64,000 bases of DNA, from positions 744,001 to 808,000 of the forward strand of contig CAVQDQ010000002.1 in the NCBI GenBank assembly GCA_963711315.1. The letters are read 5' to 3'. Position 1 is the stretch's first letter. The number at the start of each line of letters is the position of its first letter. A program made the position numbers and the translations under genes. The stretch is from PALSA-612 sp963711315 (GTDB lineage Bacteria; Actinomycetota; Thermoleophilia; Gaiellales; Gaiellaceae). This document shows positions 1-12,119 of this stretch, in pieces. The notes beneath the pieces were generated by a model. The model did not search any database. It saw only the letters and a program-made list of their open reading frames with translations, and was not told the origin of the DNA.

Positions 1-186
1 GCGAAACTCCGCCTCCGCGTCTTCCCACCGCCGCAGGCGGAAGTACGCGATGCCGAGCGCCTCCCGGATCGAAGCCTTGCGCGGCTCGGCGCGGCGGGCC
101 TTCTCGAGCGGCACGGTCGCCTGCGCGGTCTGCCCGCTCCGCAGGCGTCTCCAACCTTCCTGGTAGTCCTCGTACGCCGTGCTCAC
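1..186 (-). CDS. TPR-like protein, partial (3' end outside window)
   Basis: The 62 visible codons start at a GTG at 184-186 that overlaps the coaBC stop in a GTGA junction, so the gene is probably translationally coupled to coaBC. The peptide is rich in Ala, Glu and Arg, and its helix pattern (for example REALGIAYFRLRRWEDAE) matches the paired helices of tetratricopeptide repeats, a protein-protein interaction scaffold. No signal peptide is visible. It is the last gene seen of the pyr-mihF-gmk-rpoZ-coaBC transcription unit. Function cannot be given beyond the repeat class. Confidence 0.55.
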   Translation of the reverse strand, partial: MSTAYEDYQEGWRRLRSGQTAQATVPLEKARRAEPRKASIREALGIAYFRLRRWEDAEAEFR

Positions 187-1344
187 GCCAGCAGGCGTTC
201 GACCTCGTCGAGAATCGCCGCGGCAATCGCAGACTTAGGTGCCTTTGGAATCACATGCTCGCGGCGATCAGCAAGAACCATCACGACCTCGTTCTCCGCG
301 GCATCGAAGCCGATGTCGTCTCGCGAGACGTCGTTGAAGACGATCAGGTCGACAGCCTTCGCGGCGAGCTTCGCGCGTGCGCGCTCGAGCCCCTCCGCGC
401 CGTGGTCTGCGGCAAAGCCGACGAGCAGCTGCCCGTTCGCACGACTGCGGCCCAGCTCCGCGAGCACATCCTGCGTCGGCTCGAGATCGACGCGACCAGG
501 CGTCGCCGTCCTTCGAGCGTTTGCCGTCGATGGCTTCTGCGGGCCGGTAGTCGGCTACCGCGGCCGCCATCAGGACGACGTCCGACTCCCGTCGCGCGAA
601 CGCTGCGTGCGCCAGCTCCGCTGCGGTCGACGTCTCGACCACCGCGACACCGTAAGGCGGCCGCACGGCGAGGTTCGCCGCCAGAAGTGTCACTTTCGCG
701 CCACGTCGGCGGGCTTCCTCGGCCAGCGCGACCCCCATACGCCCCGACGAGCGGTTGCCGAGATAGCGCACGGCGTCGAGCGGCTCGCGCGTGCCACCGG
801 CGCTGACGAGCACGCTCTTTCCCGCCAGCGGACCGCCCTTGCCGAGCAGGACGTTGCAGCGGTCGAAGATCTCCTCCGGCTCGCTCATGCGCCCGAGACC
901 CGTCTCGCCCTCGGCCAGCTCGCCCTCCGCCGGCCCGATCAGCTCGATGCCGCGCTCGGCCAGCACGCGCGCATTGGCCTGCGTCGCCGGATGCTCCCAC
1001 ATGCGAACGTTCATGGCCGGCGCCGCGAGCACGGCGCCGCGGAAGGCCAGTGCCGCCTGCGCGAGCACGCTGTCCGCAAGGCCGTGAGCGAGCTTGGCGA
1101 GCGTGTTCGCCGTCAGCGGCGCGATGACGAGCAGATCGGCCTCGACGAGGTGCGGATAGAGGTCACGAGGCATCTCCTGTCGCGCGAGCGCCTCGAACGT
1201 CTTCGCCGAGACGAATGTCTCCGCCTCGGGCGTCAGCAGAGGCGTGACGTCATGCCCCTCGCGAACGAGGAGTCGGCAAAGCTCGCACGCCTTGTAGGCG
1301 GCGATACCACCGGAGACACCGAGGAGCACACGCGCCACGACCAC
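183..1344 (-). CDS. coaBC: Bifunctional phosphopantothenoylcysteine decarboxylase / phosphopantothenate-cysteine ligase, frameshifted
   Basis: CoaBC joins cysteine to 4'-phosphopantothenate and decarboxylates the product, two steps of coenzyme A synthesis. The N-terminal flavoprotein half shows LLGVSGGIAAYK and the APAMNVRMW motif. The ligase half shows SAGGTREPLD, the GNRSSGRMG nucleotide-binding loop and AAAVADYRP. After about residue 285 the frame breaks near position 500, and the rest (GQLLVGFAADHG, then DLIVFNDVSRDDIGFD) continues in another frame to the stop at 183. With one indel corrected, the length of about 387 residues fits the family. The enzyme is normally essential, so a sequence error is more likely than a true pseudogene. 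It lies 31 bp after rpoZ on the same strand. Confidence 0.9.
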
Positions 1345-1375
1345 ATTGTGCCGTCAGCGCAGCGCCCGAGGGCGT

Positions 1376-1606
1376 CTAGCTCTTCGCGTACTGGTACGCG
1401 ATCTTGCCCTCGGCGATCTCCTCGAAAGCCATCGTCAGGTAGTTCTTCGAGCGAGACTCGACGAGGGGCGGGAGCTCGTCGAAGGTGCCTTCGCCGAGCT
1501 GGTGGTGGTAATTGTTGATCTGGCGGGCCCGCTTGGCGGCGACGATCACCAGGGCGTAGCGTGAGTCGACGTTGTCGAGCAGGGCATCGATGCGTGGCGA
1601 AATCAT
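1376..1606 (-). CDS. rpoZ: DNA-directed RNA polymerase omega subunit
   Basis: This 76-residue protein matches the omega subunit, which helps assemble and stabilise RNA polymerase around beta'. Recognisable parts are the N-terminal PRIDALLDNVDSRYALVIVA segment, the AAKRARQIN helix and the later KNYLTMAFEEIAEGKI segment. Its ATG (1604-1606) overlaps the gmk stop in an ATGA junction, which implies coupled translation. The order gmk-rpoZ-coaBC is standard in many bacteria. The gene is intact. Confidence 0.95.
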   Translation of the reverse strand: MISPRIDALLDNVDSRYALVIVAAKRARQINNYHHQLGEGTFDELPPLVESRSKNYLTMAFEEIAEGKIAYQYAKS

Positions 1607-2232
1607 GAGTCGGACATGGTACCCGTAGCGGCGAGCTGGCTGCGGACGATGTTCTCGAGCTCCTCGACCGCGCGGTCGAGCTCGTCGTTCGCCACCACGT
1701 AGTGGAACGAGTCGGCCTGCCTGAGCTGGCTCTCGGCGAGGTCGAGCCGCTCGCCGATCTCCCCCGCGCTCTCGGTCGCGCGCTCCCGCAGCCGTCGCTC
1801 CAGCTCGCTCACCGGAGCCGTGACGAAGATCGTGACCGCGGCCGGCAGCTCGTCGGCGACGTTGAGCGCGCCTTCCGTCTCCAGCTCGAGCACCGCCACC
1901 CGGCCTGCGTCCGAGATTCGCTCCACCTCGGAGCGCAACGTCCCGTAGCGCTGTCCGGAGACGTACGTCACGTGCTCGAGGAAGTCGCCGCGGGCGACGC
2001 GCGTCGCGAACTCGCCGTCCGAGAGGAAGTAGTACTCGCGGCCGTCCTCCTCCCCGCTCCGCTGGAGCCTGGTCGTGGCCGAGATCGCCAGCTCGAGCTC
2101 GGAGATGCGCTCGAGGAGCGCGCGGATGAGTGTCCCCTTGCCGGCGCCGGACGGCCCGGTGATGACGATCACCGGCAGTTGGCGCCCGCCGGTGCTCCCG
2201 TTCGGAGCCCTACTGATCGAAGAGGCCGACAA
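1603..2232 (-). CDS. gmk: Guanylate kinase
   Basis: Guanylate kinase phosphorylates GMP to GDP with ATP. The 209-residue product has the P-loop TGPSGAGKGT near residue 27, the GMP-binding segment with ATTRLQRSGEEDGREYYF, and the lid helices expected of the family. The first 20 residues are low-complexity (SSISRAPNGSTGG). The chosen ATG overlaps the end of mihF by 23 bases; no better downstream start is obvious, and the overlap suggests coupling. The protein is intact and of normal length. Confidence 0.95.
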   Translation of the reverse strand: MSASSISRAPNGSTGGRQLPVIVITGPSGAGKGTLIRALLERISELELAISATTRLQRSGEEDGREYYFLSDGEFATRVARGDFLEHVTYVSGQRYGTLRSEVERISDAGRVAVLELETEGALNVADELPAAVTIFVTAPVSELERRLRERATESAGEIGERLDLAESQLRQADSFHYVVANDELDRAVEELENIVRSQLAATGTMSDS

Positions 2233-2539
2233 GCTCCGCCCGCTGCCGATCTGACAGACCGCCGATCGTCTTGGATTCGGCGATCCTGCACTGGTTGAGA
2301 TAGCGCTTGGCCTTCACCTGTCCGAACTTCGGGACAGCCATGAGCATGTCGAGAACCTTGGCGGTGGAGACGTAGTCAGGCGGGTCGCGAAGGATGGCCT
2401 GGAAGCGGACGCGGCCGAGCTTGAGGTCCTTCTTGAGCTTCGCGCGTTGCACGCGGATGTCGTTGGCCCTCCGGAGAGCGTCCATGCGCTGGTCGAGTGA
2501 GCGGCGCGGGGCTTGGGAGGCGACCTTCGATGCAACCAT
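2210..2539 (-). CDS. mihF: Actinobacterial integration host factor (mIHF family)
   Basis: This basic 109-residue protein belongs to the actinobacterial IHF family (mycobacterial mIHF, Streptomyces sIHF), a nucleoid protein unrelated to enterobacterial IHF. Family features visible are the Lys/Arg-rich N-terminal helix, LKLGRVRFQAIL, and the helix-two-turn-helix region around VLDMLMAVPKFGQVKAKRYL followed by RIAESKTIGGLSDRQR. Placement between pyrD and gmk is the usual actinobacterial arrangement and supports the assignment. Confidence 0.93.
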   Translation of the reverse strand: MVASKVASQAPRRSLDQRMDALRRANDIRVQRAKLKKDLKLGRVRFQAILRDPPDYVSTAKVLDMLMAVPKFGQVKAKRYLNQCRIAESKTIGGLSDRQRAELVGLFDQ

Positions 2540-2554
2540 CGGGAGGTGGCGATA

Positions 2555-3463
2555 CTAACACTGTCCTCTCGGAGATGGGGCAAGGCGCTTTTTGGGTCAG
2601 ACGTTGGACACGGTCGCGAGCGAGGTGAGCGGCTCCGCGAGCCTCGGCCAACGACGAGTACCCGCGCAGTGCAAGCTCCTCGGTGAGCTCGGCGCGGACC
2701 CTCCGAGGCGCATCCGGATCTGTGAAGAGCACCGTTCCCAGCGCGACGGCCGAGGCTCCTGCGGCGATCAGCTCGAGCGCGTCGAGGCCGGTCGCGACGC
2801 CTCCCATCCCGACGATGGGCAGCGCCGTGGCCTTGAAAGCGGCGTGCACGGCGGCCAGCGCAATCGGCTTCAGAGCAGGGCCCGAGTAGCCCCCCGTCGC
2901 CGTTCCCAGCACCGGCTGCAGCCGGTCGTCGAGCGCCAGGCCGCGGATCGTGTTGACGAGCGAGAGCCCGTCTGCCCCGGCGGCCGCCACCGCGCCGGCG
3001 AGCGCGCCAACATCCGGCACGGCGGGTGAGAGCTTCGCGTAGAGCGGCAGCGTCGTCTCCGCACGGCAGGCCGAGACGATCTCGGCGGCCGACTCAGGAG
3101 CCTCGTCGACGTTGGGGCAGGAGAGGTTGAGCTCGATCGCTGTCACCCCGTCTCGTCCGGACAGCTGCGCGCATGTCTCCGCGTACTCGCCTGCCGAGAA
3201 GCCGCCCACGGACACCCAGATGGGGACTTCGAGCTCGGCAAGCGCGGGCAACACCTCGGCGAGAAAGGCGTCACGGCCGGGGTTCGCGAGGCCGATCGAG
3301 TTGAGCATGCCGTCGTCGGTCTCGGCGAGCCGCACGGGCGCGTTTCCCTCGCGCGGCAGCGGCGTGACCGTCTTCGTGACGAAGGCGTCGAGCTGCCGCG
3401 CCGTTTCCGGCGCGGTCAGCCCGTCGAGGCAGCCGGAGGCGTTGAGCAGCACCGAAGCGCCAC
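2555..3463 (-). CDS. pyrD: Dihydroorotate dehydrogenase, class 1B catalytic subunit
   Basis: PyrD oxidises dihydroorotate to orotate; the class 1B form works with PyrK. Visible features include LLNASGCLDGL, the FMN/substrate region with NSIGLANPG, the active-site motif ELNLSCPNV and the FMN phosphate loop GMGGV. Two irregularities occur. The open frame starts at an internal GTG, while a GTG with a GGAGG ribosome site lies just upstream at 3461-3463 in another frame, so a few bases seem lost there. At the 3' end the frame runs through mihF to 2376; removing one A from the A5 run near 2590 gives a stop at 2555-2557, just before mihF. Both look like small sequence errors. Confidence 0.85.
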
Positions 3464-3486
3464 TCTAGCCTCCGGCTGCGATTGCG

Positions 3487-4971
3487 CTACGTGACCGTGA
3501 AGTTGCTGGCGCTCGTCGCCGTCCCGGCGCCGGTCGTGACGGAGATCTTCCCCGTCGTCGCGCCGGCAGGCACTCTCGCGAGGATCCGCGTCGACGAGAT
3601 CAGGAACACCACGGTCGCGTTCGTGAGGTTGAACTTCACCGACTGTAGTCCGATAAAGCCCGCGCCGTTGATCGTCACGAAGGTGTTGACCGGGCCGCTC
3701 GTCGGCGTGAAGCTCGTGATCGAGACTCCCGGCGGCGGTGGCGGTGGCGGAGGAGGCGGCGGTGGAGGCGGTGGCGGGGGTGGCGGTGGCGGCGGTGGCG
3801 GGGGTGGCGGTGGATGCGGCGAGCCGCCGCCATCGACGAACAGCAGGCGGTTCGGCGAGCCTGCGCCAGGGTTCGTGACCTTGCCCGTGGTCGCGTTGTT
3901 CACGATCGCCGACTGGACCTGCGCAGGCGTCAGCGACGGGTTCGCCTGGAGAGGAGGAGCACAGCGACACCCGCTGCGTGCGGGCTCGCCATCGACGTGC
4001 CGCTCCATCCTGTTCGTGAACGCATGTGTCGCAGTCGTTGACCGAGGACGTGATGTTCACACCCGGCGCAAAGCACGTCGACGCAGGCTGCCGAAGTTCG
4101 AGAACGACGCCCGAGCGTCGGTACTACCGGTCGCGCCGACCGTCACTGCGGCCGCGAGTCGCGCGGGCGAGTAGTTGCACGCGTTCGCGCTCGAGTTGCC
4201 GGCCGCGACCACGTAGCTGACGCCGTCGTTGATCGAGTTCTGGATCGCGGTATCGAGGGCGAGGCTTGCTCCTCCGCCCAGGCTCATGTTGGCGACGGCC
4301 GCCTGACCTGCGAGGTGGTCACCGGTGACCCAGTCGACGCCCTGGATGACCTGGGCGTTCGTTCCGCTGCCCTGGCAATTGAGCACGCGGACGGCGACGA
4401 GAGTCACGAGCTTTGCGACACCGTAGGTCGTCGAACCAACCGTGCCGCCGACGTGCGTACCGTGCCCGTGGCAGTCACTGGCAAGCCCACCGTCGATGGC
4501 ATCGAAACCGCTGATGGCGCGCCCGCCGTATTCGACGTGCGTCAGGCGCATGCCCGTGTCGATGATGTACGCCTTCAATCCGGCGCCCGTCGCGCTGTAC
4601 GTGTACTGGTCGTTGAGCGGGAGGTCGTGCTGGTCGATCCGGTCCAGTCCCCACGTCGCTGGGCTCTGGATGGTCGAGATCGACATGGTGCTGTCGGCCT
4701 CGACGAAACGGACGTTCGGCAGACCCGAGATCGCCATCGCCTTCGCTGCAGTCATCGGCGCTGCGTAACCCTTCAGCGCATGCTGATAGATGTGCGTCGG
4801 CGTTACGTCTGCGATCGCGGCGGCCTGCGCCGAGGTGCCGGCGGAGCCACTCTTCAGAACCACGATGTAGGTCTGGAGCGTCGCGGCAGACGGGACCGAA
4901 GCCCCGATGCCCGCGATCAGCGCCGCGCACAGCATGGCAAAGGTCAACACGAGCGGTCTCGTTCTCATCAA
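3487..4971 (-). CDS. Secreted subtilisin-like (S8) serine protease with Pro tract and C-terminal IPT/TIG domain, frameshifted
   Basis: A signal peptide (about residues 1-30, Leu/Ala-rich and ending near AAT) is followed by an inhibitor-I9-type propeptide containing YIVVLKSG. The peptidase domain has the catalytic Asp in IIDTGMRLTH, the His in CHGHGTHVGG and the oxyanion Asn in VVAAGNSSANA. The catalytic Ser lies in GTSMASPHAAG, encoded near 3965-3995 in a different frame. After it come QANPSLTPAQVQ, a long proline tract and an IPT/TIG-like beta domain (SITSFTPTSGPVNTFVTI) ending at 3487. At least two indels fall between 3950 and 4060. The gene is probably one exported, proteinase K-like enzyme. 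It sits inside the pyr operon between pyrK and pyrD. Confidence 0.8.
3731..3813 (-). repeat. Proline-codon tract (GGN runs on + strand)
   Basis: About 83 bases of almost pure GGC/GGT/GGA/GGG triplets on the plus strand read as roughly 28 consecutive prolines in the subtilase on the minus strand. It links the peptidase domain to the IPT/TIG domain and probably forms a stiff polyproline spacer. The tract is prone to slippage, so its length may vary between isolates or be wrong in the assembly. Confidence 0.9.
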
Positions 4972-5012
4972 AGATTCCCTCCCTCGGAGTACACGGGCGA
5001 CATAGCCTTTTA

Positions 5013-5717
5013 TCAGATCCTGATGTCGGCTTCTGCGGTTTTACGCTCGACCCTCTTTCGGCGCCGAAGCACGGGCCCCTCCACGCAAAGTCGCTTCAAA
5101 CTGCCGTCGATCTCGACCGCGCAGCCGTAGCACGCCCCGTAGCCGCAGGCCATCGGCGCCTCCCACGCAAGCTGCGCGTCGGGCGCGATTCGCTCGATCG
5201 CGCGGAGCATCGGCTCGGGCCCGCAGGCGAGCACGTCGTGGCCCGGTGGGATGATCTCCGTCACCAGCACGGGGTCGATCACGATCTCGGCGCCCGGTAG
5301 CAGCGTCGCCGCTTCGGCGTGATGCCGACTGCGGAAGCCGAGCACGGCCGGAGGTTGGCCGAGCGCCTCCGATAGGTACGGGAGCGGCGCGATGCCGACC
5401 CCTCCGCCCACTAGCAGCGGGCGCGAGACGCCGAGATCGAATCCGTTGCCGAGTGGCCCGAAGACATGGATCGCGGATCCCGGCTCGAGTGCGCAGAGCG
5501 CGCGCGTTCCCTTTCCGAGCGGCTCGATGAGGAAGGCCAGCTCAGCGGGCGGCGCCAGGCAGAGGCTCATGGGACGCGGGAGCAGGCGACCGGGCGCCTC
5601 GAGCATGAAGAACTGACCGGGGCGGCCGGGATCGAGCTCGCCCCGCTCCACGCGCAGCAGCGTGTACGGCCCCAGGCTCTCGCGCCCGGTGACGCTAAGC
5701 CGTTGCCTGCTGGGCAT
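5013..5717 (-). CDS. pyrK: Dihydroorotate dehydrogenase electron-transfer subunit
   Basis: PyrK passes electrons from PyrD to NAD+ through FAD and a [2Fe-2S] cluster. The ferredoxin-reductase-like fold is seen in RPMSLCLAPP (FAD-binding RPxS type), LVGGGVGIAPLPYL (NAD-binding) and the C-terminal cluster motif CGYGACYGCAVEI followed by a fourth Cys in RLCVEGPV. The start was set at the ATG at 5715-5717 because the longer open frame runs through a palindromic spacer and into the end of carB. Its partner pyrD is about 1.5 kb downstream, beyond the subtilase. The protein is intact. Confidence 0.9.
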   Translation of the reverse strand: MPSRQRLSVTGRESLGPYTLLRVERGELDPGRPGQFFMLEAPGRLLPRPMSLCLAPPAELAFLIEPLGKGTRALCALEPGSAIHVFGPLGNGFDLGVSRPLLVGGGVGIAPLPYLSEALGQPPAVLGFRSRHHAEAATLLPGAEIVIDPVLVTEIIPPGHDVLACGPEPMLRAIERIAPDAQLAWEAPMACGYGACYGCAVEIDGSLKRLCVEGPVLRRRKRVERKTAEADIRI

Positions 5718-5858
5718 TTCGGCTCTTTCGTTGATGGCGTACGAGCGGAGTGATCCTGGGCGAAGCCGGGCTTTGCCCGGTGAGAGCCCACACACCCGCT
5801 TGCTGAGCGCCGCAGCAAAGGAGGGGGTCCGTGGGGGAACCATGGGTTCCCCCACCGT
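5718..5858 (-). repeat. carB-pyrK spacer with two strong hairpins
   Basis: The 141-base spacer holds an 11-bp perfect stem with a 3-base loop (GTGGGGGAACC at 5831-5841, GGTTCCCCCAC at 5845-5855) and a second hairpin CCGGGC-TTT-GCCCGG at 5766-5780. Neither is followed by a T-run, so a Rho-independent terminator is unlikely. The form resembles a REP-like or miniature palindromic repeat, or an RNA-processing site inside the pyr operon. No further copy was noticed in this window. Confidence 0.6.
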
Positions 5859-8810
<2,952 letters not shown>

Positions 8811-8824
<14 letters not shown>

Positions 8825-9824
8825 GGATCTCCTCCACCCAGGACTCGATCAGCGGGTGAGCATCGTGTGGGCCCGGCCCCGCCTCGGGATGGAACTGCAG
8901 CGAACGGGCGCGGAGCTCCGGGTAGTCGAGTCCCTCGACGGTGCCGTCGTAGAGCGAGACGTGCGTCGCGACGCGCTGCTCGCTCTCGCGGACTGCAAAG
9001 CCGTGGTTCTGGCTCGTGACGAGCACGCGCCCCGTTTGCCGCTCGAGCACGGGGTGGTTGGCGCCGCGATGGCCAAAGGGCAGCTTGTAGGTGTCGTGGC
9101 CCGTGGCCAGCGCCACGAGCTGGTGGCCAAGGCAGATGCCGAGCAGCGGCACCCGCCCGAGGACGTCGCTGACCGTCGTTATCTCATCGCGAAGCGGCTC
9201 AGGATCGCCGGGACCGTTCGAGAGCAGCACGCCGTCGTAACCGGCCAGCTCGTCCGCATCCACGTCGTGCGGGTAGACGGTGACCGCCGCGCCGGCCGCC
9301 GCCAGGCGCCTGACGATGGAGCGCTTGCAGCCGTAGTCGACGACGGCGACGCGCACGTCCCCATGCGCGTGGGCGGCATACGGCTCGGTGGTCGACACCT
9401 CACCGGCCAGCGCCTGGCCCGCCATGCACGGCAGCGCGCTGATCTCCTCGAGCGTTGCGTCGATGCCGGCCCGCATTGCGCCGTGCTCCCGCAGGTGCAG
9501 CACGAGCGCCCGCGTATCCACACCCGTCAGGCCGACAACGCCGTGCTCTGCCAGCCAGTCGGTCCACTCCGGGCCGCGGGCCTCGCGCATGACGACCGCG
9601 CTCACCTGTGGCGCAGCCGACTCCGAGCGTTCGGGCGCGACGCCGTAGTTGCCTACCATCGGCGCCGTGAAGCAGAGGATCTGTCCGGCGTAGCTCGGGT
9701 CGGTGACGAGCTCCTGGTAGCCGGTCATCGCGGTCGCGAAGACGGCTTCACCGAGCGCCGCGCCGGTCGCGCCCACAGGCTCGCCGGGGAAGAGTTCCCC
9801 GTCCTCGAGCAGTAGTCCGGTCAT
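8811..9824 (-). CDS. carA: Carbamoyl-phosphate synthase small (glutaminase) subunit
   Basis: CarA hydrolyses glutamine to supply ammonia to CarB. The 337-residue product has the N-terminal CPSase domain (LLEDGELFPGEPVGATG, TGYQELVTDPSY) and a class I glutamine amidotransferase domain with LSNGPGDPEP, the nucleophile Cys in LLGICLGHQL, and FHPEA with the catalytic His and Glu near the C-terminus. The ATG at 9822-9824 was chosen over an upstream in-frame ATG because it overlaps the pyrC stop (ATGA) and fits the family's N-terminus. Intact. Confidence 0.95.
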
Positions 9825-11129
9825 CCGTTGTGGACGATGCGGCCCGCGGCAACTGTCATGCGCACGGAGCCCTTCAGCTCCTGACCGAGCAGCCACGAGT
9901 TCGCAGAGCGCGAGTGGAAGCCGTCTTCCGTCACGCGCCACGACGCGTCGGTGTCGAGCAGGACGACGTTTGCCTCGGCGCCGGCCTCGATGCGCGGCGG
10001 CTCGAGCCCGTAGACGCGGGCCGGCCCGGCCGACATGCGCTCGAGCAGCGTCACGAGCGGCAGGATGCCCGGCTCCACGAGGTGGGTGTAGAGGGCGGAG
10101 AACGCCGTCTCGAGGCCCGTGACGCCGAACGGCGCCTCCTCGAACGGCACCTCCTTCTCGTGGCGGGCGTGCGGCGCGTGGTCCGTGGCGACGGCGCAGA
10201 TCGTCCCGTCACGCAGGGCTTCGATCAGCGCCTGGCGATCGTCGGCCGAACGAAGCGGCGGATTCATTTTCACGTTCGGGTCGAGCGACCGCAGCGCCTC
10301 GTCCGTGAGCACGAGATGGTGAGGCGTGACTTCCGCGGTGGCGGCGACGCCGTCTGACTGAGCGCGGCGGACGGCCTCTACCGACTCGCGTGCCGAGACG
10401 TGCAGCACGTGGAGGGGGCGAGCTTCGTAGGCGGCGAGCGCCACGTCCCGGCCGACCATGACGCTCTCGGCGACCGACGGGTAGCCGGTGAAGCCGAGCT
10501 CCGCCGACACGACGCCCTCGTGCATCTGTCCCGAGCGTGAGAGGGTCGGCTCCTCGCAATGGACGGCGATCGTCTTGTCCGCGACGGCACCGTACTGCAG
10601 CGCCCGTCGCATGAGCGAAGAGGAGACCACAGGGCGGCCGTCGTCGGTGAAGCCGGCGGCACCGGCGTCGCCGAGCTCTCCCATCTCCGTGCAGCTCGCC
10701 GCCTTCTGAGCCCTTGGAGATCGCGGCCAGGAAGCCCACCGGCACCTCCGCCTCGGCCTGCGCCAGCTCGATGAGCGACCCGAGGACAGCCGCCGAGTCG
10801 ACGATCGGCTCCGTGTTGGGCATGGCGATGATCGCGCAGAAGCCACCTGCCGCGGCCGCGCGCGTTCCAGACGCGATCGATTCCTCGTCCTCCCGTCCGG
10901 GCGTTCGCAGGTGGACGTGCGGATCGACGAAGGCAGGCGCAAGCACGAGACCGGCTGCATCCACGACGCGGTGGCCGTTCGCCTCCACGTCCGTGCCGAG
11001 CTGGGCGATCACGCCGTCGTCCACGCGCACGTCGAGCGCGGCGTCCACGCCACGAGCGGGGTCGACGACGCGCGCACCGCGGATGACGAGGCTGTCGAGC
11101 GGCGCGTTCTTGACGGTGAGCAGCGTCAT
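9821..11129 (-). CDS. pyrC: Dihydroorotase, frameshifted
   Basis: Dihydroorotase cyclises carbamoyl-aspartate to dihydroorotate. The amidohydrolase metal site begins with PHVHLRTPG near residue 70, followed by GGFCAIIAMPNT. HCEEPTLS, ATAEVTPHHLVLTDEAL and the catalytic Asp in ATDHAPHARHEKE lie in the second segment. One extra C near 10694 (between GGEL and EMGELGDAGA) breaks the frame. Corrected length is about 436 residues, normal for a type I enzyme. The start (11127-11129) overlaps the pyrB stop and the end overlaps carA, so the genes form one tightly packed operon. Confidence 0.93.
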
Positions 11130-12119
11130 GACGCCACCTCCAGCTCGACCTCGGCAGCGACGGCGACCGGCCCGTGGGTGAGCAGGTCGTAGAGCACCGC
11201 CATGCGGGTGACGAGGCCGGCCCGCACCTGCGTCTCGATCAGCGCGTCGGCCGCGTCGGCCACGCGCGGGTCGATCTCGACACCGCGGTTCATCGGCCCC
11301 GGGTGCATGATCTTCTGGCCCGGTCGAACGCGCTCGGCGTTACGCCCCAGCGGGCGGTGTACTCGCGAAGGCTGGGCACGTAGTTGGCGCCTTCGAGCAT
11401 CCGCTCTTGCTGCATGCGGAGCACATAGACGACGTCCGCTTCCTTGATCGTGGCGATGTCGGTGGAGATCGCGCAGCCCATCGCCTCGATGCCGCGCGGC
11501 ATGAGCGTCGGCGGCCCGACCAGCGTCACCGAGGCGCCGCACAAGACCAGCGCCTGGATGTTCGACCGCGCCACGCGCGAATGGAGCACGTCGCCGACGA
11601 TGGCCACGTGCAGCCCTTCGATCCGCCCCAGCTCCTGCTTGATCGTGTAGAGGTCGAGCAGCGCCTGCGTCGGGTGCTGGTGCTTGCCGTCGCCGGCGTT
11701 GACGATGTGGCGCCCGTCACGCGTGCCACCAGCTGCGGGGCGCCGATGTGCGGATGGCGAATGACGATGACGTCGGGGCCGTAGGCGTCGAGCGTGAGCG
11801 CCGTGTCCTTCAGCGATTCGCCCTTGTCCACCGCCGAGCCCGCGGCCTTGATGGACATCACGTCGGCCGAGAGCCGCTTGGCGGCGAGCTCGAAGCTCGA
11901 CGAGGTGCGCGTCGAAGACTCGTAGAAGACGTTGACGACCGTACGGCCGCGCAGGGTCGGCAGCTTCTTCACCTCGCGGTCGACGGCGTTCTCGAAGTTG
12001 CGCGCCGTCCCGAGCAGCCGCTCGACGTCGTCGCGGGTGAGGTCTGCGATGGAGATGAGATGCCGGCGCTCGATCTGCCTGGGCGGCAGATCGTCGCGCA
12101 CGACCGTGATGTCTGGCAT
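11126..12119 (-). CDS. pyrB: Aspartate carbamoyltransferase catalytic chain, frameshifted
   Basis: PyrB joins carbamoyl phosphate to aspartate. The carbamoyl-phosphate site shows YESSTRTSSSFELAAKRL and the aspartate-binding end shows KIMHPGPMNRGVEI. Between them lie DALNRHP-like sequence, broken by an indel near 11715, and IVGDVLHSRVARSNI; a second indel lies near 11335. The start ATG at 12117-12119 has AGGAGG upstream and overlaps a potential pyrR stop (TGATG). Length of about 330 codons is slightly longer than the usual 310. No pyrI is present, as expected outside enterobacteria. Confidence 0.93.

Noticed and set aside
255..806. Long plus-strand ORFs antisense to coaBC and many similar frames elsewhere
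   Set aside because: Arg/Pro/Ala-rich shadows of real genes on the other strand.
3482..4174. Plus-strand ORF with a long polyglycine tract
   Set aside because: It is the antisense of the proline tract in the subtilase; the minus strand has signal peptide and catalytic motifs.
10690..10700. Programmed frameshifting in pyrC and other genes
   Set aside because: No conserved slippery heptamer with downstream structure; breaks occur at varied sites in many unrelated genes, so errors are more likely.
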